A stretch of 64,000 nt of DNA from Desulforamulus reducens MI-1. GTDB taxonomy: Bacteria; Bacillota; Desulfotomaculia; Desulfotomaculales; Desulfotomaculaceae. Below, one piece after another: positions 25,123-33,885 of the stretch (positions are counted from its first letter, which is position 1; each line of letters opens with the position of its first letter). The stretch spans positions 310,001-374,000 of the forward strand of contig NC_009253.1 of assembly GCF_000016165.1 (NCBI RefSeq). The letters are read 5' to 3'. The notes beneath the pieces were generated by a model. It saw nothing but the letters and a program-made list of their open reading frames with translations, was not told where the DNA came from and made no database searches. A program made the position numbers and the translations under genes.

Positions 25123-26268
25123 ATGAACAAAAAGCTAATCCTTATCCTGAGTATACTCCTGGCGTTGGGCAGTTTTTCCACCAGCTACGCTGCAGAAGAA
25201 CCTACCGCCACAGAAACGATTATTACACTAGAAGAAGCCAAAGCAAAGGCCTATGACAATAGCCGGAGCTTAAAGAAATATGAGATTAGTGTAGATAAGG
25301 CAAAGTATCAGAAGCAGCAAACCGAGTATGACTATAACAATACCCTAAATGAATACAACAGCTTAGGGAGCAGTCTGGAGTCAAATGACTACTCTGAAAG
25401 CATCCTAGAAAAAATGCAACAGCAATATGAAAAGATAGAGTCTTCGTCCGAGAGTGTGAATGATTCAGAGAACAATTACACAGACGCCCAAAAGGAGAAA
25501 GAAAATTATCGAAAACAATTAGATTATATTGTTGAAGAACTCTATACTAACATCCTTAGCCAAGAAGACTCCTTACAATCCTTAAACAAAGAATATGAGC
25601 TTAAACAATATTCCTTAAATATGGAAAGAAAAAAACTACAAATGGGCAGCAGCAGTCAAGCAGAGGTGGATCAGCTAGCTGCAGAGGTTATAAAGTTAAA
25701 CAGAAGCATTCTAGAGCAAAGGAGCCAAATTAAAATAAACAAGGGACAGCTAAACGATATGATGGGAAGAGGCTACGACGAAGCGTTACAGCTCACTTCC
25801 TTTGAGGTTTCGGTAAAGGTGAATATACCGGAGTATGACCAATTGCTCTCAAGTGCCACCCAGTCCTATTATACCCTCTCACAGCTCAAAAGGGATTTGG
25901 ATGACCTAGACGATGACCTGGATGATGAGGACGACTACTATCAGTCATTAATTATTCGGCAGAACATTAAGGAGAAAGAACTGCAGGTAGAAGATGAAAA
26001 GATAACTATAAGTGAAAAGGTCAACAACTTGGTTGCCAATGTAAGATCAAAACAGGAAAGTTACCAGTTGGCGATTACTAACTATATAACGGCTCAACAA
26101 TCTTATGAATGGGCTAAGAAGAGATTTGAATTGGGTCAGATATCCAAATTGACTCTACTGCAAAGTGAATTAGACTATCTTACTGCAAAGAACACAAAGG
26201 CAGCTAATGGGTATGCTCTTCAATTGGCGCAGCAATCTTTAATGTTGGCCCAGGAAGGAATTGTATAA
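25123..26268 (+). CDS. TolC-like outer membrane efflux family protein in a Gram-positive-type genome
   Basis: 381 residues with a Sec signal peptide (1-24, cut near SYA-AEE). Nearly all the rest is helical, with long coiled-coil segments and the OEP repeat motif seen twice, the second being WAKKRFELGQISKLTLLQSE close to the C-terminus. The acidic run DDLDDDLDDEDD (about 262-273) is unusual. No obvious beta-barrel insertion strands are seen, which fits a secreted or wall-associated variant rather than an outer-membrane channel. It follows the permease by 11 bp with an AAAGGAG site. TolC-family proteins in monoderm Clostridia are known but their working is not understood. Confidence 0.8.
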   Translation: MNKKLILILSILLALGSFSTSYAAEEPTATETIITLEEAKAKAYDNSRSLKKYEISVDKAKYQKQQTEYDYNNTLNEYNSLGSSLESNDYSESILEKMQQQYEKIESSSESVNDSENNYTDAQKEKENYRKQLDYIVEELYTNILSQEDSLQSLNKEYELKQYSLNMERKKLQMGSSSQAEVDQLAAEVIKLNRSILEQRSQIKINKGQLNDMMGRGYDEALQLTSFEVSVKVNIPEYDQLLSSATQSYYTLSQLKRDLDDLDDDLDDEDDYYQSLIIRQNIKEKELQVEDEKITISEKVNNLVANVRSKQESYQLAITNYITAQQSYEWAKKRFELGQISKLTLLQSELDYLTAKNTKAANGYALQLAQQSLMLAQEGIV

Positions 26269-26347
26269 AGTTTGTTTCTGGTTAAAGCATTTAACCCAGC
26301 ATATTTTATCAAGTTTTTCAGGTAATTTTAAGTTTAAAATCAGCAAA

Positions 26348-26395
26348 TAATCAGGAAGTATTCAGGGTATTCTCATCTTCTTCAGTTAAGATAAT
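26348..26395 (+). promoter_or_regulatory. Second regulated promoter with the same repeat arrangement
   Basis: TAATCAGG (26348-26355) and TATTCAGG (26359-26366) are spaced 11 bp; GATAAT (26390-26395) follows after 23 bp, exactly as upstream of 21355. The shared TTAAGATAATTA core supports a common regulator. Confidence 0.75.
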
Positions 26396-26430
26396 TATTG
26401 TAACAACGAAGAAAAATGGAGGTATTACAT

Positions 26431-26982
26431 ATGTTGAAAATTAGTAAAAAGATTGTTGGGCTTGCTATTGGTGGGATGTTTCTGGCCGGGTCTATTGCCG
26501 GAAATGCCTTTGCAGATTCGGACACAAAAAATGAACTGGATCAGAAAAGAGAGCAATATTACCAAAAATTTGTAGCAGACTTTGCTACCAACTTAGGGGT
26601 TAGCCAAGATCAAGTGACAGCTGCCCTTAAAGCGACGAAGAAACAAATGGTTCAAGCAGAGGTACAACAGGGAAAGATCACTCAGGCCCAGGCAGATAAG
26701 ATTCTTGAGCAAAAAGAAATTGGATTCAGTTTTGGCTTTGGCATGGGTGGCCCACGGCATGATAGAGGCGATCTTACCCAAAATACTAATTTTCTCAATG
26801 ACGCTGCCAGTGCCCTTGGCATAACTGCTGACGAACTAAAGTCTGAATTGCAATCAGGCAAAAAGTTGGATCAGGTTATAACTGATCAAGGAATGACTAT
26901 GGAACAATTCCGCCAAAAGATGCCTCAACCCAAATTTAATAAAAAAGATGCAGCCACCAAGAATATTTCAAATCAATCATAA
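26431..26982 (+). CDS. Secreted protein of unknown function (YckD/DUF2680-like)
   Basis: 183 residues from ATG 26431 (GGAGGTATTACATATG); the ATG at 26416 is part of the ribosome-binding site. Signal peptide 1-29 ending GNAFA. The mature part is helical with two similar repeats: LGVSQDQVTAALKATKKQ and LGITADELKSELQSGKKLDQ, each followed by a Q-rich helix, separated by a Gly/Phe/His segment (FSFGFGMGGPRHDRGD). This pattern is common in small secreted Firmicute proteins. Its promoter carries the same repeats as the efflux operon, so it is probably coregulated and may be an envelope-stress or metal-related accessory. Confidence 0.75.
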   Translation: MLKISKKIVGLAIGGMFLAGSIAGNAFADSDTKNELDQKREQYYQKFVADFATNLGVSQDQVTAALKATKKQMVQAEVQQGKITQAQADKILEQKEIGFSFGFGMGGPRHDRGDLTQNTNFLNDAASALGITADELKSELQSGKKLDQVITDQGMTMEQFRQKMPQPKFNKKDAATKNISNQS

Positions 26983-26995
26983 TAGAGGTAGTATG

Positions 26996-27037
26996 AACCC
27001 AAGAGACACCTGCGATCATGCAAGTGTCTCTTGGGTT
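26996..27037 (+). terminator. Hairpin terminator
   Basis: AACCCAAGAGACAC and GTGTCTCTTGGGTT form a 14-bp perfect stem, extended inward by TGC/GCA, directly after the gene. The T-tract is weak (TTGTTCG). 27038-27302 holds nothing that I recognise. Confidence 0.75.
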
Positions 27038-27302
27038 GTTCGCTGGTAAATACACCTATTGATATACATATAAGATTTAGTTGGTTACAAACCGAGCTGC
27101 TAGAAGGAAGATATTAATTAGAGTATACGTGTATTTTTCTAAGAGAGATTTATATTTGGTGAGCCAAGTGAAGTGCTCAATGACTTGATGATATTCTATT
27201 TCTGTTTTACACTGTTAGAGAAATATAGCCATAAGAGAGGTAAATAGTATTGGCATAGTGATGCTGTCTTTACGGGTCTACCAATATCAGTTTAATTAAG
27301 TT

Positions 27303-27331
27303 TTGACTACGGTAATATAAAGTAAGATAAC
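27303..27331 (+). promoter_or_regulatory. Promoter of the two-component genes
   Basis: TTGACT (27303-27308), 17-bp spacer, GATAAC (27326-27331), 18 bases before the response regulator start. No 11-bp repeats are seen here. Confidence 0.6.
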
Positions 27332-27348
27332 AAAGGGGCAGATCAGGA

Positions 27349-28032
27349 ATGAAACAATTAAAAGGAATTAGAATATTATTGGTGGACGATGAATCCAATA
27401 TTCTACAGTTTTTAGAGATTGGTCTGCAAAATGAAGGATTTGAAGTGCAAACTGCCCAGGATGGTATGTCAGCCATAACCCTGATGAAGCAATTTCAACC
27501 CCATGTTGTAATTCTGGATGTAATGATGCCTGGTATGGACGGCTTTGAAGTGTGCCGCATGCTCAAAAAAACCGAGAATGTTGCTGTAATCATGCTGACA
27601 GCCAGGGATGAAGTGGATGATCGGGTGAAGGGGCTTAATCTTGGGGCCGATGATTACATGGTAAAACCCTTTAGTTTTGAAGAACTGCTGGCCAGGATTT
27701 ATGCCAGAATTCGAAATCAATTCCCCAATTTATTTGGCAAAGTGGTAGTTGGGCCCTTCCAGATTGATGACCGTCGTAAAGAAATCCAGTTTGAAAACCG
27801 GGTCCTGGAATTGTCCCACACAGAATACGAACTCCTTAAGTTCTTAGTTCTTAATCATGGGTTGGTTTTAAGTAAAACGATGATATTGGATAAAGTATGG
27901 GGTTATGATTTCGGAGGAGAGGAAAATATTGTTGAGGTGTATATTCGTTCCTTAAGAGATAAGTTGAACGATAAAAATCATCAAATAATACGAACCCTGC
28001 GCCGTTCAGGATATCGGGTAGACCTGTCATGA
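27349..28032 (+). CDS. OmpR/PhoB-family response regulator
   Basis: 227 residues. Receiver domain 1-120 with VDDE at about 10-13, phosphoacceptor Asp 57 in VILDVMMPGMDG and Lys in the MVKPFSFEEL block; C-terminal winged helix (LSHTEYELLKFLVLNHG, then VYIRSLRDKL and TLRRSGYRV). Its stop overlaps the kinase start (ATGA). It lies close downstream of two promoters with 11-bp-spaced repeats of the type bound by this family, so it is the likely regulator of the efflux operon and of 26431. Confidence 0.95.
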   Translation: MKQLKGIRILLVDDESNILQFLEIGLQNEGFEVQTAQDGMSAITLMKQFQPHVVILDVMMPGMDGFEVCRMLKKTENVAVIMLTARDEVDDRVKGLNLGADDYMVKPFSFEELLARIYARIRNQFPNLFGKVVVGPFQIDDRRKEIQFENRVLELSHTEYELLKFLVLNHGLVLSKTMILDKVWGYDFGGEENIVEVYIRSLRDKLNDKNHQIIRTLRRSGYRVDLS

Positions 28033-29471
28033 AGAACAAGAAAACCTCTTGGTTTAAAATATGTGCACCAAATTCCCTTCGCATTCAACTGTTATCCCGT
28101 TCACTGCTAATTCTAGCTGTTTTACTTGGGTTAATTGGTCTTTTACAATATGTTTTTATGCAAGAGGTAATCTACAGAAATAAAGCGGCCAGCCTGCAGA
28201 GTCAAGTAATGTCCATTTCCCGCCATTTTTGGCAGGATTTTAGCTTGGAAAGTGAAAAAAACCGGTCGCCACGTTTTTTTATTCCTGAGGCTGATCTAGC
28301 ATTTGTGGATACTGCTGGTAATTATTTTGTATTGTCTGAAAGACACGGTAATATAAGGCCTCCCCAATTGAATATCCAAGAATATTTAGCTAGTTTCGAA
28401 GGAAGACCCCGGCTTAATTACAAGATAATTAAAGACGACAGTGGAGTGGAGCAACTGGTAGTATTACAACGGGTTTTTGACCATGGCAAGGTGCTTGGGG
28501 TTGTTCAAATAAATACTATGACAGGTCCACTTAAGGAATTGCTTTTTCGACAACTGTTCACTTTCTTGTTTCTTTCCCTCATTGCCCTGTTGATGGGATT
28601 GCTTAGTTTTTCGCCTATAATTAAAAGAACACTGGTCCCCTTATTCAACATGGTGGATACTGCGGAACAAATTGATGCGGGTAATTTAACCAAGCGTTTC
28701 CCAACTCAGCAAGGACAAATGGAGATTGATCGTTTGGCAGATTCCTTTAATGGAATGTTGGATAGGCTGGAAGCCTCCTTTGAAGCAGAAAGAGAAACAA
28801 AGGAACAAATGCGTCGCTTTATAGGGGATGCTTCCCATGAACTACGTACGCCGTTAACCTCTATTCACGGCTTCTTGGAGGTATTGCTCCGGGGTGCAGC
28901 CAATCAACCGGATCAACTAAATAAAGCCTTAAAAAGCATGTATGGTGAATCTGAGCGTATGAATAAATTAGTACATGATCTTTTGCTCTTAACCAAGCTG
29001 GATCATGCACCTCGTCTTGAAGTTAAAGAAGGTTTTCTGGATACCGTTATCCAGGAGATGGAACCTCAACTTTGCATTTTGGCTGGTAACAGAAGGCTAC
29101 AACTTATGGTTGATTCAAATATAGAATGTAAATTTGATACGGATAAGATGAAACAGGTAATTTTGAATTTGTTTCATAATGCAGTACAGCATACTGACCC
29201 TGAAAAGGGCGAAATAAAGATTTCATTATATAAAAGGACGGACGGGGTGCAACTATCTGTTGAAGATAACGGACCGGGGATTAAGGATTTTCATCTGCCA
29301 AAGGTTTTTGATCGTTTTTACCGTATTGATGCTTCCCGGACACGTAGACATGGTGGAGCCGGGTTAGGCCTGGCCATAACAAAGGCCATTATAGATGCCC
29401 ATGGAGGAACGATCAACGTTGAAAGTCTCGAAGGAACAGGAAGTACATTTCATATATGGCTTCCTGCATAA
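28029..29471 (+). CDS. Sensor histidine kinase
   Basis: 480 residues: membrane helix 1 (about 20-42), extracytoplasmic sensor (about 45-170), membrane helix 2 (about 175-200), HAMP (about 200-255), HisKA with SHELRTPLTSIHGF (phospho-His about 270) and HATPase_c with NLFHNAVQHT, SVEDNGPGIKD and RHGGAGLGLAI. Coupled to the response regulator by a four-base overlap. Probably senses envelope stress or the substrate of the adjacent exporter; the signal is unknown. No damage seen. Confidence 0.95.
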   Translation: MKNKKTSWFKICAPNSLRIQLLSRSLLILAVLLGLIGLLQYVFMQEVIYRNKAASLQSQVMSISRHFWQDFSLESEKNRSPRFFIPEADLAFVDTAGNYFVLSERHGNIRPPQLNIQEYLASFEGRPRLNYKIIKDDSGVEQLVVLQRVFDHGKVLGVVQINTMTGPLKELLFRQLFTFLFLSLIALLMGLLSFSPIIKRTLVPLFNMVDTAEQIDAGNLTKRFPTQQGQMEIDRLADSFNGMLDRLEASFEAERETKEQMRRFIGDASHELRTPLTSIHGFLEVLLRGAANQPDQLNKALKSMYGESERMNKLVHDLLLLTKLDHAPRLEVKEGFLDTVIQEMEPQLCILAGNRRLQLMVDSNIECKFDTDKMKQVILNLFHNAVQHTDPEKGEIKISLYKRTDGVQLSVEDNGPGIKDFHLPKVFDRFYRIDASRTRRHGGAGLGLAITKAIIDAHGGTINVESLEGTGSTFHIWLPA

Positions 29472-29535
29472 AACTTTTTATTTATCACCCATCGACGGCA
29501 TTTATACACTGTTTCTTGTGTGTAAGTGCCGTTGG

Positions 29536-29566
29536 AAAAAACACCCATTTGACAGGGTGTTTTTTA
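29536..29566 (+). terminator. Rho-independent terminator of the two-component operon
   Basis: AAAAAACACCC, 8-base loop, GGGTGTTTTTT. An additional hairpin pairing CGGCA-TTTATACAC with GTGTGTAAGTGCCG precedes it (29495-29532). Confidence 0.9.
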
Positions 29567-29627
29567 TGATGTATATTTAAATACGTGAAATATTTTATAC
29601 TAAAATAATTTGCAAGTAGGGGTATTT

Positions 29628-30080
29628 ATGACAGATAAAAATATGAAAGAGTACGCCAAGAGAATAGAAACTGCTTTTTCAAAAATAATGAAGAAACTGG
29701 GCCCAGAAATGTCTAAACTGGCAGAGGGTTTAACACCGCCACAGTTTTTTGTGTTAAAGCTGCTTCAGACAAATGGGCGCACAGTTACAGAAATTGCAGA
29801 GTTAATGAATGTTCAACCCAGTGCTATAACGGCAATATTAGATCGTATGTATAGGAATGGCTTTATTATACGTGAAAGAAATGAAACCGACCGGCGTGTT
29901 GTGTTAGTGCAAATTACAGAAAAGGGTAAAGAAGCATTTGTAAAATCGCAACAAAAGCGACAGGATGTCATGTTACATTTTCTAAGCTATCTTGAAAAGG
30001 AAGATTTGGATGCTTTACTTGCTATTTATGAAAAAATGGCCAAGATAGTAGAACGCCACAGTAATAAAACTAGCTCATAG
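29628..30080 (+). CDS. MarR-family regulator of the adjacent multidrug exporter
   Basis: 150 residues from ATG 29628 (AGTAGGGGTATTTATG); the TTG at 29610 is unlikely. Winged helix: RTVTEIAELMNVQPSAITAI (about 53-72), RNETDRRVVLVQITEKG as the wing. It precedes an EmrB/QacA-type exporter by 72 bp with a terminator between, an arrangement typical of MarR repressors of drug efflux. Operator not identified. Confidence 0.9.
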   Translation: MTDKNMKEYAKRIETAFSKIMKKLGPEMSKLAEGLTPPQFFVLKLLQTNGRTVTEIAELMNVQPSAITAILDRMYRNGFIIRERNETDRRVVLVQITEKGKEAFVKSQQKRQDVMLHFLSYLEKEDLDALLAIYEKMAKIVERHSNKTSS

Positions 30081-30081
30081 G

Positions 30082-30119
30082 TGCCCGTGTAAAGTTTAAA
30101 CACGGGCATTTCTTTTTTA
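30082..30119 (+). terminator. Terminator between marR and the exporter gene
   Basis: TGCCCGTGT and ACACGGGCA pair around an AAAGTTTAA loop, followed by TTTCTTTTTTAT. Placed between regulator and exporter, it could act as an attenuator as well as a terminator. Confidence 0.85.
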
Positions 30120-30152
30120 TATCATTTCCGTTAACAAGAAGGGAGATTGTTC

Positions 30153-31772
30153 ATGAATACAGATTCCAGAAGAAATATATTATTAATAGGACTAATTCTT
30201 GGCATGTTTTTTTCTGCATTAGACCAAACCATTGTTGGAACGGCCATGCCTAGAATTATTGGGGAACTTGGTGGCTTAGAAATTTTGACCTGGGTTACCA
30301 CAGCCTATATGCTATCTTCAACCACAATTGTTCCTATTGCGGGAAAACTAGCAGATTTATTTGGTCGCCGCATCTTATATGTGACCGGTATCTTTATTTT
30401 TATGCTGGGGTCTGCCCTGTGTGGCACCAGTCAGAATATGACCGAGTTAATTATCTTTCGTGGTTTGCAAGGTCTGGGTGGCGGTATTATGATGCCAATG
30501 GCGATGACAATTGTAGGGGATATTTTTCCACCCGAAAAACGTGGTAAATGGCAAGGACTTATGGGTGCCCTTTTTGGTTTTTCCTCTATTATTGGGCCAA
30601 CAATAGGTGGCTGGTTTGTGGATTACGCCTCCTGGCGATGGGTATTCTATGTAAACCTTCCGGTAGGGATACTTGCTGCAGTAACGATTTACATCGGGTT
30701 GCAGGGAGAGAAGCGCCTCAAGGATAAAGTGGTTATAGACTATTGGGGTGTGGCAACACTGGTAATAGGGATTGTATCTTTACTACTGGGTTTAAGCTTA
30801 GGGGGCAAAGATTATCCCTGGAGTTCATGGCAGATTATTGGTTTATTAAGTACTGCCTTTGTATTTTTATTTACCTTTATATTTATCGAAAAAAGGGCAG
30901 TAGAACCTATTTTAAGTTTAGACTTGTTTAGTAATAAGGTTTTTCTAGTGACAAATATTATAGGATTTTTAATGGGATTAGGTATGTTTGGTACTATGAT
31001 GTTCTTACCCTTGTTTCTTCAGGGTGTTGTGGGAGTCAGTGCCACCAGTTCAGGTAATACAATGATTCCTATGATGCTGGCTATGATGATCACCAGTATG
31101 CTTGCTGGTCAGCTGATTTCTAGAGTTAGTTTCCGTACCCTATTTGCCACCGGCATGGCTATTATGACTGTGGGTTTTTACCTGCTAAGCACCATGACAG
31201 TGCATACCACTCAGTGGGAGGCAATTGCTAATATTATTGTCCTGGGGATAGGAATGGGGCTGGTTATGCCGATACTAACAATAGCAGTACAACAAGCCTT
31301 CCCAGCGGAACAAAGGGGAGTTGCCACTTCTGCCACAACCTTCTTCCGCAGTATTGGTGGTACCCTTGGTATGACTGTTTTGGGATTGGTGATGAATCAC
31401 CAATCAGTGGAGTTACTGAAAAAGGACTTCTTTCCTGTAGTTCAAAAGATACCTGGGCTGCAGTCAGGACCCTTTAGTGGTATGCTGACAAAAGCAGAAT
31501 CTGATCCACAGGGACTATTCAATGCGCTATTAAGCCCTGAAACATTAAGTAAAATACCTGTGCAATTGCAGGAAATTATATTACCACCCCTTAAAATAGC
31601 ACTTTCAGATTCACTTCATTTAGTATTCCTGGTGGCTATGGGTATCACCATGCTTGGAATAATAGTGAGCTTATTTATGGGCAATGAGAGGGTTGTAGGA
31701 ACAAAGGAGAAGGTGCTAGATATCACGGGGGGGCTGAAGAATGCCAGTGAGTCAGCCTTGCATGAAACATAG
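30153..31772 (+). CDS. EmrB/QacA-type (DHA2, 14-helix) MFS multidrug exporter
   Basis: 539 residues from ATG 30153 (GGGAG seven bases upstream). Fourteen predicted membrane helices. Motifs: ALDQTIVGTAMP in helix 1, KLADLFGRRILYVTG between helices 2 and 3 (motif A), GLQGLGGGIMMPM (motif B) and GALFGFSSIIGPTIGGWF in helix 5 (motif C of antiporters). Drug:proton antiport is the family role. Upstream marR gene suggests substrate-induced derepression. No partner membrane-fusion gene nearby. Intact. Confidence 0.93.
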   Translation: MNTDSRRNILLIGLILGMFFSALDQTIVGTAMPRIIGELGGLEILTWVTTAYMLSSTTIVPIAGKLADLFGRRILYVTGIFIFMLGSALCGTSQNMTELIIFRGLQGLGGGIMMPMAMTIVGDIFPPEKRGKWQGLMGALFGFSSIIGPTIGGWFVDYASWRWVFYVNLPVGILAAVTIYIGLQGEKRLKDKVVIDYWGVATLVIGIVSLLLGLSLGGKDYPWSSWQIIGLLSTAFVFLFTFIFIEKRAVEPILSLDLFSNKVFLVTNIIGFLMGLGMFGTMMFLPLFLQGVVGVSATSSGNTMIPMMLAMMITSMLAGQLISRVSFRTLFATGMAIMTVGFYLLSTMTVHTTQWEAIANIIVLGIGMGLVMPILTIAVQQAFPAEQRGVATSATTFFRSIGGTLGMTVLGLVMNHQSVELLKKDFFPVVQKIPGLQSGPFSGMLTKAESDPQGLFNALLSPETLSKIPVQLQEIILPPLKIALSDSLHLVFLVAMGITMLGIIVSLFMGNERVVGTKEKVLDITGGLKNASESALHET

Positions 31773-31774
31773 AA

Positions 31775-31835
31775 ATATTTCAGCCCCTTTCATTCATGGT
31801 TAAACCGCAACTAACAATGAGAGGGGCTGAAATAT
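31775..31835. terminator. Long hairpin terminator downstream of the exporter
   Basis: ATATTTCAGCCCCT and AGGGGCTGAAATAT form a 14-bp perfect stem around a ~32-base loop, with A/T-rich flanks on both sides; it can serve the convergent gene at 31879 too. Confidence 0.8.
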
Positions 31836-31878
31836 ATAACAACCGACACTGGTTGTACGCATGTAAAGAAAACATCTT

Positions 31879-32127
31879 CTATTCAGGATGAGGCTTTTGG
31901 AAAAACAAAGTACCCTGCCTGCGTCTAAATTTCTGAAGCTCAGTGGGTTCAGTCTCCAATAGATGTGCAATATCCTCTTCAAGCAAGTTTTCTTTTATAT
32001 AAAGTAAACGCATGACGGATATACGTTCCTCGTGGTTCATTAGATGCCAAAGTTTAATTTTACCTGCACTCTTTTGTTCTTCAATACGTCTCAGTCGTTC
32101 ATTATATTCTTGAAGGTTGCTTTTCAT
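31879..32127 (-). CDS. Small protein of unknown function, Lys/Glu-rich and helical
   Basis: 82 residues from ATG 32127 (AGGGTGATAACTATG; GTG 32136 is the longer alternative). All-helical, highly charged: ERLRRIEEQKSAGKIKLWHL, then a hydrophobic segment NHEERISVMRLLYIKENLLE and a basic tail. No family recognised. It may be a small DNA-binding or sporulation-type protein, but nothing in the context says which. Convergent with the exporter gene. Confidence 0.6.
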   Translation of the reverse strand: MKSNLQEYNERLRRIEEQKSAGKIKLWHLMNHEERISVMRLLYIKENLLEEDIAHLLETEPTELQKFRRRQGTLFFQKPHPE

Positions 32128-32394
32128 AGTTATCACCCTAAAATTTGTTTTTCTTATCCGTAAATAAGATATCGACTCACTATCAGTTTATAAAAAAGTG
32201 ATAACAAAAAATATGGCATGTGTCACAGTCTAAGAAATTATTTTTTATAAAAGTCTTTTAACTGCTACCTTAAAAAAGGAATCTCACACGCTGTCTAAAT
32301 AATGATCTAGATATAAATATATTGTATCCTCTTTCAAGAGATTCATGTAAGCAACCTTTTTAGATTAGTTATATTTCATTAAAATGCAATAATA

Positions 32395-32637
32395 TTAATC
32401 CATGGTCTTACCCGATATGTAGGTACAATAGCCATAACTTATTGGACCTTCTTTGGTGGTCTCGCAGGGAAATTCAGGGCATTCAAAGCATAAGGAAATA
32501 TTTTTGATGAATGCACATTTTGAGATCTTGCAAAACTTATTATCTTTCGGCTTACAACCAACTTCTCCATTTGGACATGTCCCATTAACCATCCTAGGAC
32601 ACTTTTCACAAGCGATGCCGCATACAGCTACTTTCAT
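32395..32637 (-). CDS. Cys-rich DUF3795-type protein
   Basis: 80 residues with eleven Cys arranged in pairs (VCGIACEKCP, GTCPNGEVGCK, CKISKCAF, LCFECPEFPCE), a likely zinc- or Fe-S-binding module of the DUF3795 type. The start has AAAGGGG before ATG. Function unknown; such proteins are frequent in anaerobes. 32138-32394 and 32638-32697 hold no gene. Confidence 0.75.
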   Translation of the reverse strand: MKVAVCGIACEKCPRMVNGTCPNGEVGCKPKDNKFCKISKCAFIKNISLCFECPEFPCETTKEGPISYGYCTYISGKTMD

Positions 32638-32697
32638 AGTTTTATCCCCTTTCTTTTACAAAAAATTTAACAGACTTAAAATACCAGGGGTCAGTAA

Positions 32698-33153
32698 TTA
32701 AGCTTTAATACCTGCTGCTTCTTTTACTCCTGATTCCGGCCTGGTTGTTAAATACACACCTGTTACGATAATACAGGCACTTAGCATTTTGAACCAACTA
32801 AAGGGCTCACCTAAAAATAATAAAGATTGCATGATGGTAAATACTGGTACAAGATTAATAAAGATAGCAGCCTTGGGTGCCCCAATGTTTTGAATAGCAA
32901 TTAACTGAAACAAATATCCTAGTACCGAGGCAAAAACAGCCATATAAAGAATTGCGAGCCACCCTTCGGTTGTTGCATTTGGCAAATAAGTTAAGGGTTT
33001 CTCCCAGAGGACAAAGGGCAGGGCAAAAGAAAAACGGAAAAAAGTTAAGGCAAAGGGTGGGAATTCCCTAACAGCCAGTTTTCCTGTTATAAAGGCACCT
33101 GACCAAAAGAGAGCAGCAAGAACCATTAAGATATAGACCCGCTTAGCAGACAT
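32698..33153 (-). CDS. EamA-family (DMT) transporter, half-size through an internal in-frame deletion
   Basis: 151 residues with five membrane segments instead of ten. Residues 1-50 are the normal N-terminus (MVLAALFWSGAFITGKLAV, then FRFSFALPFVLW). From about residue 60 the sequence matches the second EamA repeat: EGWLAILYMAVFASVLGYLF, IGAPKAAIFINLVPVFTIM and the closing GVYLTTRPE. The middle 130-150 residues are missing with the frame kept. It could be an ancestral-type half transporter that dimerises, but the mixed origin of its halves favours deletion. Start ATG preceded by AGAGGTG. Confidence 0.7.
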   Translation of the reverse strand: MSAKRVYILMVLAALFWSGAFITGKLAVREFPPFALTFFRFSFALPFVLWEKPLTYLPNATTEGWLAILYMAVFASVLGYLFQLIAIQNIGAPKAAIFINLVPVFTIMQSLLFLGEPFSWFKMLSACIIVTGVYLTTRPESGVKEAAGIKA

Positions 33154-33330
33154 AGAACACCTCTGATTACTAATTAGTATTTATCTTTATTTATATTCCA
33201 TAAGTCGGTTTGGTCTTAAATTTATAAAAACAAGATTATTGTATCATGATGGTTTTTCTTTGTGTTAGTGTTTTAACCATTTATAATATTATTAATATTA
33301 CAAAAATAGGAATAAAAGGTGGATGATCTC

Positions 33331-33817
33331 ATGATTGCAGGAAAGACAATAGAAGAATGGAAAAAAAGCTTGTCCCTTATTAGAAAAAATTACTGCAACT
33401 AAAGAAGTTTTTGGCCAAATCATAAATATGGAAAATTTGCTGAGGCTGTTCAAAAGATTTCCCTTAGCGAAAAAGACGTAAAAGATGCGGGGTTGGTGGC
33501 GGACCGGGGGGTGTAACCTTTGGTTTAAAACCAGCGGGGTTTATACAGTGGATGATGACGAGCTATATCTTTTGTTAAGTTCGTTAATAGATACAGAAGA
33601 TATCCGTTTAGAACCTTCCGCCCTGGCAGGGGTCGCCGGTCCAGTTCGCTTATTTAAAGAACCGGCTGGACAAAAGTATTTAGAAGCAAACAACCTAAAA
33701 CACAAAACCTCCAATGCCACCCATATTGCCTGGGCCACCGGGGGCAGCATGGTGCCAGCGGAAGTAATGGCATCTTATTATAAAAAGGGACTTAATATAC
33801 CAGTAACTAGGAAATAA
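33331..33817 (+). pseudogene. dsdA: D-serine ammonia-lyase (dsdA) remnant with frameshifts and deletions
   Basis: Starts MIAGKTIEEWKKSL at 33331 with a GGTGG site, then continues in other frames as PLLEKITATKEVF and WPNHKYGKFAEAVQK. Next comes GVGGGPGGVTFGLK (33492-33530), the glycine-rich PLP-phosphate loop of DsdA, directly joined to SGVYTVDDDELYLLLSSL and THIAWATGGSMVPAEVM, the C-terminal block. At least two frameshifts and two deletions (about 300 residues in all) have occurred, including loss of the PLP-lysine region. The open piece from 33485 to 33817 is not a real gene. Confidence 0.75.
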
Positions 33818-33838
33818 TTTATAACCGACCAAAATGCG

Positions 33839-33864
33839 AGGACCTCCTGATTACGGAGGTCCTT
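33839..33864. terminator. Terminator of the pts operon (minus strand) and the dsdA remnant
   Basis: AGGACCTCC and GGAGGTCCT form a 9-bp stem with an 8-base loop between two convergent units. Confidence 0.75.
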
Positions 33865-33885
33865 ACTGGTATCAGTAATTGACTG

